Origin: an uncultured bacterium
GTDB lineage: Bacteria; Chloroflexota; Anaerolineae; JACIWP01
Direction: 5' to 3'
Length of the DNA stretch: 5,004 nt
NCBI GenBank assembly: GCA_903872005.1
Contig: CAIQJD010000624.1
Location: forward strand, 1-5,004
The notes under the pieces were generated by a model. The model was not told the DNA's origin. It saw nothing but the letters and a program-made list of their open reading frames with translations, and made no database searches. Numbering within the stretch: the first letter of the stretch is position 1; the number at the start of each line of letters is the position of its first letter. This document shows positions 1 to 5,004 of this stretch, one piece after another. Made by a program: the position numbers and the translations under genes.

Positions 1-1
1 C

Positions 2-640
2 ACCGGCGACAATCCGCTGACGGCCGCGGCCATCGCCGCGGAGGCCGGCGTAGATGACTTCCTGGCCCAGGCGACGCCCGAAGGCAAGCTAAAGCTGATT
101 CGAGACGAGCAGGCCAGAGGGAAGCTGGTCGCGATGACCGGCGACGGCACCAACGATGCGCCGGCGCTGGCCCAGGCGGATGTCGGCGTCGTTATGAATA
201 CCGGCACCTCGGCCGCCAAAGAGGCCGGCAACATGGTGGACCTGGATTCCAACCCGACCAAGTTGATCGAGATCGTCGGCATCGGCAAGCAACTGCTCAT
301 CACGCGCGGCGCTCTGACGACCTTTAGCATTGCCAACGACGTCGCCAAGTATTTCGCCATCATCCCGGCGATCTTCTCGGCCACGTATCCGCAGCTCAAT
401 GCGCTGAACATCATGCATCTCGGTTCCCCGCAGAGCGCCATTCTATCGGCGATCATCTTCAATGCGCTCATCATCATCGCTCTGATCCCGTTGGCGCTGC
501 GCGGTGTGACGTATCAACCCATGAGCGCCGCGGCGATGCTGCGCCGCAACTTACTGATCTACGGCGTCGGGGGCATCATCGCTCCCTTCGTGGGGATCAA
601 GCTGATTGACCTGATTGTGACGGCAATCGGTCTGGCGTAG
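2..640 (+). CDS. kdpB: KdpB, K+-transporting P-type ATPase subunit B (3' part, 5' end cut by window edge)
   Basis: This is the catalytic subunit of the KdpFABC high-affinity K+ importer; it hydrolyses ATP in the inner membrane. The reading frame is open from base 2 and ends with TAG at 638-640, giving 212 residues. The window opens on the TGDN motif of the P domain, followed by the hinge motif [11 protein letters not shown] (137-169), whose aspartates bind Mg2+. The membrane segment with NDVAKYF carries the Asp (338-340) and Lys (347-349) that match E. coli KdpB D583 and K586, residues implicated in coupling. Two or three further hydrophobic segments follow to the C-terminus. Aligned from memory with the 682-residue E. 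coli protein, the fragment covers about residue 471 to the end with no net length change, so about 470 residues, including the DKTG phosphorylation site, lie upstream. It looks intact. kdpC follows after 17 bases, as expected for a kdp operon. Confidence 0.98.
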   Translation, partial: TGDNPLTAAAIAAEAGVDDFLAQATPEGKLKLIRDEQARGKLVAMTGDGTNDAPALAQADVGVVMNTGTSAAKEAGNMVDLDSNPTKLIEIVGIGKQLLITRGALTTFSIANDVAKYFAIIPAIFSATYPQLNALNIMHLGSPQSAILSAIIFNALIIIALIPLALRGVTYQPMSAAAMLRRNLLIYGVGGIIAPFVGIKLIDLIVTAIGLA

Positions 641-642
641 CC

Positions 643-650
643 AGAGGAGA
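643..650 (+). promoter_or_regulatory. Ribosome binding site of kdpC
   Basis: The purine-rich AGAGGAGA lies 7 bases before the ATG at 658, inside the 17-base kdpB-kdpC spacer. It is the strongest Shine-Dalgarno sequence in the window. It fixes the kdpC start and shows that this organism uses SD-led initiation for at least some genes, which makes the lack of one before the BrkB-like gene notable. Confidence 0.8.
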
Positions 651-657
651 CGAAATC

Positions 658-1245
658 ATGTCTGCGCAACTTCGGCCGGCATTGGTAATGCTGGCGCTGC
701 TGACGCTCATCACGGGCGTCATCTACCCGTTGGTCGTGACCGGCGTCGCGCAAGTCATCTTCCCCTTCCAGGCCAATGGCAGTCTGCTGCAACGCCATGG
801 GGAAGTCATCGGTTCGGAACTGATCGGGCAGAACTTCAGCGAGCCGCGCTACTTTTGGCCGCGCCCATCGGCCGCCGGCGCGGCTGGCTACGACGCCACT
901 GCTTCTGGTGGCTCCAATCTGGGGCCGACAAGCGCGATGTTGATGCGACAGGTGAGGGAGCGCGTCGCGGCGCTGACATCTGAGAATCCTGCTTCCGCTG
1001 TCCCGGTGGACATGGTGACGACCTCCGGCAGCGGGCTGGACCCGCACATCACGCCGGCGGCGGCGCAATTCCAGGCGCCGCGCGTGGCTGCTGCAAGAGG
1101 CATTAAGACGGAGAATGTGCTACAATTGGTGCAGCAACACACGGAGAAGCGGCAATTGGGAGTCTTGGGCGAGTGGCGCGTCAATGTATTGAAACTCAAC
1201 CTCGCCCTGGATCAACAGTACCCCGTGCGCGACGCGCAACCTTAG
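658..1245 (+). CDS. kdpC: KdpC, K+-transporting ATPase subunit C
   Basis: KdpC is the accessory subunit of the KdpFABC complex. It is anchored in the inner membrane by one N-terminal helix and contacts KdpA; a chaperone-like role in ATP or K+ affinity has been proposed for the family. The 195 residues are close to the usual 190 or so. A single hydrophobic segment spans about residues 8-31, with a short Arg-containing N-terminus before it. Family motifs follow: ANGSL (39-43), IGQNF with [10 protein letters not shown] (56-72), a Gly/Ser-rich [11 protein letters not shown] stretch (77-87), and [14 protein letters not shown] (123-136) followed by [11 protein letters not shown]. The C-terminal part ends in the conserved [11 protein letters not shown] motif. 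The ATG at 658 is supported by a strong ribosome binding site and by the membrane anchor starting directly after it. It lies 17 bases after kdpB and 10 before kdpD. Nothing looks truncated or unusual. Confidence 0.98.
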   Translation: MSAQLRPALVMLALLTLITGVIYPLVVTGVAQVIFPFQANGSLLQRHGEVIGSELIGQNFSEPRYFWPRPSAAGAAGYDATASGGSNLGPTSAMLMRQVRERVAALTSENPASAVPVDMVTTSGSGLDPHITPAAAQFQAPRVAAARGIKTENVLQLVQQHTEKRQLGVLGEWRVNVLKLNLALDQQYPVRDAQP

Positions 1246-1250
1246 GTAGG
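1244..1250 (+). promoter_or_regulatory. Probable ribosome binding site of kdpD
   Basis: AGGTAGG overlaps the kdpC stop codon (TAG, 1243-1245) and ends 5 bases before the kdpD ATG at 1256. It offers two AGG cores rather than a full SD, so it is moderate in strength. Its overlap with the kdpC stop suggests ribosomes finishing kdpC could reinitiate on kdpD. No other start in this frame fits better. Confidence 0.55.
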
Positions 1251-1255
1251 CGACC

Positions 1256-3991
1256 ATGATCGACTGTGGCCGAGAGCCAGAGCGTCCCTCTGCGGATGCA
1301 CTCCTGGCGCAATTGCAGCAGAACGAGTGCGGCCGGCTCAAGATCTTCCTGGGCGCCGCGCCGGGCGTCGGCAAAACTTATGCCATGCTCGAAGCCGCGC
1401 AGGCGCGCCGCGAGGAAGGCGTGGATGTCGCGGTCGGCGTGATCGAGACACATGGTCGCGCTGAGACGGAAATACTATTGGCCGGCCTGGAAACGGTCCC
1501 ACGCCGGCTGGTGGAATATCGCGGCCTGGCGCTGCCCGAGATGGACCTCGACGCGCTGCTGGTACGACATCCCAGGCTGGCCCTGGTGGACGAGCTGGCG
1601 CATACCAATGCGCCGGGGAGCCGGCATCCCAAGCGTTACCAGGATGTGGAAGAGCTGCTGGAAGCCGGCATAGATGTCTACACCACGGTCAACATCCAGC
1701 ACCTGGAGAGCCTCAACGACGCGGTCGCGCAGATCACCGGCGTGCGCGTGCGCGAAACGATCCCCGATGGGCTGTTGGAGCGCGCCCATGAAGTCGAGCT
1801 GGTAGACCTCTCGCCGGAGGCGCTGCTGCAGCGTCTTCAAGAAGGCAAGGTCTATGTGCCCGATCAGGCCGAGCGAGCGATCCACAACTACTTCCGCGCC
1901 GGCAATCTGATGGCATTGCGCGAATTGGCGCTGCGTCGCACGGCCGAGCGGGTAGATACGCAGATGCAAGGCTACATGCGCGCCCATGCCATCCGCGGCC
2001 CCTGGCCGGCCGGCGAGCTGATCATGGTCTGCGTCAGCGAGAGTCCGCTCTCCCAGCAGCTTGTGCGGATGGCGCGGCGCATGTCCGACCGCCGGCGCGC
2101 GCGTTGGCTGGCCGTCTACGTGGAGACGCCGCATCATCACAGGCTCAACGACGCCCAGCGCGCCTGTGTAGAGCAGACTTTGCGCCTGGCCGAACAACTG
2201 GGCGGCGAAGTGGCGACCATCCCTGGCATTAGTGTAGCCGATGACCTGGTGCGTTATGCCCGGTCGCGCAACGTGACGGAGTTGCTCGTTGGCAAGTCGC
2301 TGCGCTCGCGCTGGGACGAGCTTCGGCGGGGTTCGGTGGTTCACGATATCATCCGCAAGAGCGGCGACATAGACGTGTACGTTGTTACCGGCGAAGAGGG
2401 GCGCGCCAGCAAGCCACGCCCGCCGGCTTTGTGGCGCAAGTCGGGATTGGCCCCGCGCAGGTTCCTGTACAGCACATTGAGTGTGGCTGTGGCGACCGCC
2501 GTGGCAGCTATCCTCCAGTCTTCGGTCACGCTGCTGGACCTGTCGGTCATCTTTCTGCCGACCGTGCTGATCAGCGCCATGCGCTGGGGGTTGGGGGCGT
2601 CTATCCTCGCCTCCGTCCTCAGCGTCCTGGCCTATGATTTCTTGTTTGTCGTCCCGCTCTATACGCTCACCATTTCCGACCCCGGCGATGTTCTGGCGCT
2701 GGGCATCTTTCTGGTGGTGGCGGTCTTGACCAGCGACCTGGCAGCGCGCCAACGCAGCCAGGCGGAGGCCGCGCTGCGCCGCGAAGAGCGCACCGCGGCG
2801 CTCTACGCGTTGAGCCGGCAAATGACCCGCGCTGCTGACCTGGCCGGCGTCTTGCAGACAGTGGTGCAGCAGGTGGCGCAGGTGCTGGCGGTGCAGGTGA
2901 TCGTACTCTTGCCCGAAGGCGAACGGCTGGCGCTGCGCGCCTCGCAACCCCCTCTGGAAACACTCCCTGAAAACGAGCTGGCTGCGGCCACATGGGCCTG
3001 GCAACACAACCATGCCGCCGGCCGTGACACCGATACCCTTGCCGGCGTCGGGTGGCGCTACCAACCTATGACGACAGCCCAGGGAGCTGTGGGCGTTCTG
3101 GGATTGAAGCTGGGGCCGGTCGCCGGCGGATTGGGCGCGGAGCAATTGCGCCTGCTGGAAGCTCTGGCCGGCCAGGCGGCCATCGGCATCGAGCGCGCCC
3201 TCCTGGCGCAGGATGTTGCCCGGTCGCGTCTGCTGGCCGAGACCGACCGCCTGCGAAACGCGCTCTTCTCCTCGATCTCGCACGATCTCCGCACGCCCCT
3301 GGCTTCCATTTTGGGTTCGGCCAGCAGCCTGCTCTCGTATGGCGATGGTTACGATGAGGCGACGCGACGCGACCTCCTCCTGACGATCCGCGAAGAGGCG
3401 GAGCGCCTGAACCGCTTCGTGGGCAACCTCCTCGACATGACCCGGCTGGAAGCCGGCGGGTTGCAGTTGCGTCGTGACTGGCTGGAGATCGGTGAGGTCA
3501 TCGGAGCGGCTCTGGCGCGGTTGCGTGGGCCGCTGGCGCAACATCCTCTCTCGGTGTCCATTGCAGCCGGCATCCCGCTGTTGTGGCTGGATTTCGTCCT
3601 CATGGAGCAGGTATTCTTCAACGTGCTTGACAATGCCATCAAGTATTCGCAGGCCGGCGCGCCGATTCAGGTGCGCGCCTGCGTCGCCGGCAACATGGCG
3701 CAGGTGGAGATCGCCGACACAGGGATTGGCGTGCCGGCGCAAGACCTGGAGCGCATCTTCGATAAGTTTTATCGCGTGCAGCGGGAGGACCACCATCGCG
3801 CCGGCGCCGGCCTCGGCCTATCTATTTGTCGCGGCATTGTGGAAGCGCACGGCGGCAGCATTGATGCCCGACCGGGGGCCGAAGGACGCGGCACGGTCAT
3901 TCGGGTGCATCTGCCCATCCAGCAGCCGCCGGCGCTGGAAGAGACGGAGGAAGAAAGCGCGACGCAGGAAAGCGAGGCGGGCCATGACTGA
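1256..3991 (+). CDS. kdpD: KdpD, osmosensitive K+ sensor histidine kinase
   Basis: KdpD is the inner-membrane sensor kinase that responds to K+ limitation or ionic stress and phosphorylates KdpE. It has 911 residues (E. coli 894) and full family architecture. The N-terminal KdpD domain has Walker A GAAPGVGKT (33-41) and a Walker B-like DELAHTNAPGSRHPKR (112-127). A USP-type domain spans about 253-378, with a possible c-di-AMP motif (see findings). Four membrane segments (DUF4118) lie at about 403-492, followed by a basic cluster (R508, R509, R512). A GAF-like domain covers about 515-650 and contains AGRDTDTL (588-595). The HisKA helix has the phospho-acceptor His676 in SISHDLRTPL. The HATPase domain has its N box N789/N793, DTGIG from D821, FDKFYR, and GAGLGL from G850. 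The C-terminus is a short Glu-rich tail (895-907). The start is supported by the family-like N-terminus (RPSADALLAQ). All catalytic motifs are present, so the kinase should be active. It overlaps kdpE by 8 bases. Confidence 0.98.
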   Translation: MIDCGREPERPSADALLAQLQQNECGRLKIFLGAAPGVGKTYAMLEAAQARREEGVDVAVGVIETHGRAETEILLAGLETVPRRLVEYRGLALPEMDLDALLVRHPRLALVDELAHTNAPGSRHPKRYQDVEELLEAGIDVYTTVNIQHLESLNDAVAQITGVRVRETIPDGLLERAHEVELVDLSPEALLQRLQEGKVYVPDQAERAIHNYFRAGNLMALRELALRRTAERVDTQMQGYMRAHAIRGPWPAGELIMVCVSESPLSQQLVRMARRMSDRRRARWLAVYVETPHHHRLNDAQRACVEQTLRLAEQLGGEVATIPGISVADDLVRYARSRNVTELLVGKSLRSRWDELRRGSVVHDIIRKSGDIDVYVVTGEEGRASKPRPPALWRKSGLAPRRFLYSTLSVAVATAVAAILQSSVTLLDLSVIFLPTVLISAMRWGLGASILASVLSVLAYDFLFVVPLYTLTISDPGDVLALGIFLVVAVLTSDLAARQRSQAEAALRREERTAALYALSRQMTRAADLAGVLQTVVQQVAQVLAVQVIVLLPEGERLALRASQPPLETLPENELAAATWAWQHNHAAGRDTDTLAGVGWRYQPMTTAQGAVGVLGLKLGPVAGGLGAEQLRLLEALAGQAAIGIERALLAQDVARSRLLAETDRLRNALFSSISHDLRTPLASILGSASSLLSYGDGYDEATRRDLLLTIREEAERLNRFVGNLLDMTRLEAGGLQLRRDWLEIGEVIGAALARLRGPLAQHPLSVSIAAGIPLLWLDFVLMEQVFFNVLDNAIKYSQAGAPIQVRACVAGNMAQVEIADTGIGVPAQDLERIFDKFYRVQREDHHRAGAGLGLSICRGIVEAHGGSIDARPGAEGRGTVIRVHLPIQQPPALEETEEESATQESEAGHD
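2036..2119 (+). other. Putative c-di-AMP-binding motif in the KdpD USP domain
   Basis: Codons 261-288 of kdpD encode SES, exactly 20 residues, then WLAVY. The motif described for the c-di-AMP-binding USP domain of Staphylococcus aureus KdpD is SxS-x20-FTAxY. Both serines, the spacing, and the Ala and Tyr of the second half match; FT is replaced by WL. E. coli KdpD, as I recall it, keeps the AVY part but not SxS. Ligand binding is inference only. Confidence 0.4.
3974..3980 (+). promoter_or_regulatory. Ribosome binding site of kdpE inside the end of kdpD
   Basis: GAGGCGG lies within the last codons of kdpD, with its GAGG core 6 bases before the kdpE ATG at 3984. This site decides the kdpE start: the frame stays open for about 170 codons upstream, but only this ATG has an SD and gives a normal receiver-domain N-terminus. 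Confidence 0.65.
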
Positions 3992-4682
3992 ACCGAAAGT
4001 GCGGGTGCTCGTGGTGGACGATGAGTCGCAGATTCGGCGCTTCCTCCGCGTGACGCTGAGCGCCCAGGGGTACGAGGTGCTAGAGGCCGAGAATGGCCGG
4101 CAAGCGATCACGCTGGCTGCGACCGAACGCCCAGACCTGTTGGTGCTGGACCTGGGCTTGCCCGACGAGGATGGCTTGCAGGTGATTCGCCAGCTCCGTG
4201 AATGGAGTGATATGCCGATCATCATCCTGTCGGTGCGTGACAAAGAGACGGACAAGGTCGCAGCGTTGGACTATGGCGCAGATGACTATCTGTCCAAGCC
4301 CTTCGGCATGGCGGAACTGCTGGCGCGCATTCGGGCTGCCCTGCGCCGCCGGCTGCAGGCCGAGACGCCGCAGCCCATCTATCGCGCCGGCGACCTCATG
4401 GTAGACCTCGCCCGGCGCAAGGTGTCGGTTGGCGGGCGCGAAGTGCGCCTGACGCGCAAGGAGTACGAAATTCTGCACGTGCTGATTACCCATGCCGGCA
4501 AGGTGTTGACGCACCAGCAGCTTTTGCGGGCAGTCTGGGGGCCGGCCTATCTCACCGAGACGCATTACCTGCGGGTCTATATGGGCCAATTGCGCCAGAA
4601 GATCGAGGCCGACCCGACCCAGCCGCGCTATCTTCTCACCGAGCCGGGGGTAGGCTATCGTCTGGTGGAGAGCGAAGAATGA
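3984..4682 (+). CDS. kdpE: KdpE, OmpR/PhoB-family response regulator of the kdp operon
   Basis: KdpE is the cytoplasmic response regulator that, once phosphorylated by KdpD, binds DNA upstream of the kdp operon and activates it. It has 232 residues, about the family norm. The receiver domain (about 5-120) has the acidic pair D12/D13, phospho-acceptor D56 in VLDLGLPDEDG, switch Ser83 in IIILSVRD, and Lys105 in the SKPFG motif, so it is complete. The winged-helix DNA-binding domain (about 130-230) shows the typical LTRKEYEIL start, the HAGKVLTHQQLLRAVWG region, the recognition-helix region ETHYLRVYMGQLRQKIE, and a C-terminal LLTEPGVGYRL wing. The ATG at 3984 was chosen because it begins right before the first receiver strand and has an SD. 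It overlaps the kdpD stop (ATGACTGA, 3984-3991), implying coupled translation and matched kinase and regulator amounts. Nothing is missing. Confidence 0.98.
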   Translation: MTEPKVRVLVVDDESQIRRFLRVTLSAQGYEVLEAENGRQAITLAATERPDLLVLDLGLPDEDGLQVIRQLREWSDMPIIILSVRDKETDKVAALDYGADDYLSKPFGMAELLARIRAALRRRLQAETPQPIYRAGDLMVDLARRKVSVGGREVRLTRKEYEILHVLITHAGKVLTHQQLLRAVWGPAYLTETHYLRVYMGQLRQKIEADPTQPRYLLTEPGVGYRLVESEE

Positions 4683-4692
4683 GTCGTCGCTG

Positions 4693-4721
4693 TTGACGCC
4701 GCGCGCAGGAGCCGCTATAAT
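4693..4721 (+). promoter_or_regulatory. Near-consensus sigma70-type promoter for the BrkB-like gene
   Basis: A -35 box TTGACG (4693-4698, five of six consensus bases) and a perfect -10 box TATAAT (4716-4721) are separated by the optimal 17 bases, in the 45-base spacer after kdpE. The spacer is otherwise GC-rich, so an A/T-rich consensus hexamer stands out. Counting 7 bases from the end of the -10 box puts the transcription start at about 4728, the A of the ATG. The downstream gene can therefore be transcribed independently of kdp, probably as a leaderless message. Confidence 0.75.
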
Positions 4722-4727
4722 TGGGGC

Positions 4728-5004
4728 ATGGGCATTCTCAAACAGATATGGGAATTGTTGCGGGATACGTACCTGGCGTGGCTCAAGGATGGCGCGCAGT
4801 CATTGGCGGCGGCGTTGGCGTACTACGCGCTCTTCTCTCTGGCGCCGCTGTTGATCATCGTCGTTGCCATCGCCAGTCTGATCTTTGGGCCGGCCTCGGC
4901 CGAACGGGCGGTGGCCGGCCAGTTGCAGTACCTGGTCGGCGAGGATGCCGCGGTCGCCATCCAGCAATTGATTAGCACAGCGGCGCGCCCGGGCGCCGGC
5001 GTCG
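4728..5004 (+). CDS. YihY/BrkB-family inner-membrane protein (5' part, cut by window edge)
   Basis: The frame runs open from ATG 4728 to the window end, giving 92 residues of a family usually near 300. It is recognised by its N-terminus: an amphipathic lead (LLRDTYLAWLKDGAQSLAAA), then AYYALFSLAPLL leading into a first membrane helix (about 34-54) that ends in FG, followed by a loop with QLQYLVGEDAA and IQQLI (about 65-82). These are hallmark positions of the YihY/BrkB family (once annotated as ribonuclease BN, now seen as membrane proteins of unclear function, possibly transport or envelope related). The expected five or more further helices lie beyond the window. The ATG gives the canonical family start and no other start codon is plausible nearby. 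There is no properly spaced SD; AGGAG at 4707-4711 is 16 bases away. A strong promoter directly abuts the start. It is probably a separate transcription unit from kdp, although no terminator separates them. Confidence 0.9.
   Translation, partial: MGILKQIWELLRDTYLAWLKDGAQSLAAALAYYALFSLAPLLIIVVAIASLIFGPASAERAVAGQLQYLVGEDAAVAIQQLISTAARPGAGV

Larger units (their letters stand above)
44..5000. repeat. Dispersed GCCGGC palindrome, about 38 copies across the window
   Basis: By hand count the hexamer GCCGGC occurs about 38 times, first at 44-49 and last at 4995-5000, including an overlapping pair at 2005-2014 and a close pair at 3800-3811. At about 62% GC, chance predicts only four or five. The equal-composition palindromes GGCGCC and CGGCCG occur only about 4 and 9 times. 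Copies fall in all three codon phases, so Ala-Gly codon pairs alone do not explain them. Flanking bases are not conserved. It is scarce in kdpB 230-674 and in the KdpD membrane domain (about 2430-2810). Confidence 0.6.

Noticed and set aside
134..640. KdpB starting at the ATG at 134
   Set aside because: That ATG is an internal Met just before TGDGTNDAP; the frame is open and KdpB-like from base 2, so the gene is simply cut by the window edge.
559..1374. Several minus-strand open frames opposite kdpB, kdpC and early kdpD
   Set aside because: All are Arg/Ala/Pro/Ser-rich antisense shadows of conserved + strand genes, with no recognisable domains.
1475..3796. A 773-codon open frame on the minus strand opposite kdpD
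   Set aside because: It is exactly in register with kdpD codons, so it can only be closed by sense codons TTA, CTA or TCA, which this GC-rich gene almost never uses; it ends at CTA 1475-1477 and is bounded upstream by CTA 3818-3820. Its product is compositionally odd, rich in His, Gln and Arg, and matches no family I know.
3474..3983. In-frame upstream extension of kdpE by 170 codons
   Set aside because: It overlaps the kdpD kinase domain in another frame and encodes a Trp/Arg/Ser-rich sequence with no family resemblance; the receiver domain begins right after the ATG at 3984.
4707..4711. AGGAG as the SD for the BrkB-like gene
   Set aside because: It lies 16 bases from the ATG, well outside normal SD spacing, and falls upstream of the -10 box, so it would not be in the transcript made from the local promoter.
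4721..4975. Open frame from TTG 4721 overlapping the BrkB-like gene
   Set aside because: AGGAG sits 9 bases before this TTG, but the product is Gly/His/Arg-rich without family resemblance, while the neighbouring frame from 4728 is a clear YihY/BrkB protein.

Overview
The window is GC-rich (roughly 60% or more by eye) and densely coding, with every real gene on the + strand. It holds the downstream part of a kdp potassium-uptake locus followed by the start of an unrelated membrane-protein gene. The proteins are clearly bacterial. The gene order and a KdpD slightly longer than the E. coli one fit several GC-rich phyla. My weak leaning is a Chloroflexota-type bacterium, based on overall protein flavour and the striking abundance of GCCGGC; no marker gene in the window proves this.

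Layout: (1) 2-640, the last 212 codons of kdpB, the P-type ATPase subunit, cut by the window edge; (2) 658-1245, complete kdpC; (3) 1256-3991, complete kdpD, a 911-residue sensor kinase; (4) 3984-4682, complete kdpE, an OmpR-type response regulator overlapping kdpD by 8 bases; (5) 4683-4727, a short spacer with a near-consensus sigma70-type promoter; (6) 4728-5004, the first 92 codons of a YihY/BrkB-family inner-membrane protein, cut by the window edge. There is no gene-free stretch longer than about 50 bases. I see no tRNA, rRNA, insertion sequence, CRISPR array or convincing terminator.

How the genes work together: KdpB hydrolyses ATP to power high-affinity K+ import through KdpA (expected upstream, outside the window), with KdpC as the accessory subunit of the complex. 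KdpD senses K+ limitation or ionic stress and phosphorylates KdpE, which activates the kdp promoter (also outside the window). The spacings of 17 and 10 bases and the 8-base overlap indicate one kdp(A)BCDE transcript with translational coupling between kinase and regulator.

The region is mostly an ordinary kdp operon; I found no undescribed system. Three points merit a second look: a promoter placed so that transcription of the BrkB-like gene should begin at its start codon (leaderless mRNA); about 38 copies of the palindrome GCCGGC, several times more than expected; and a KdpD USP domain that largely matches the c-di-AMP-binding motif described for Staphylococcus aureus KdpD.
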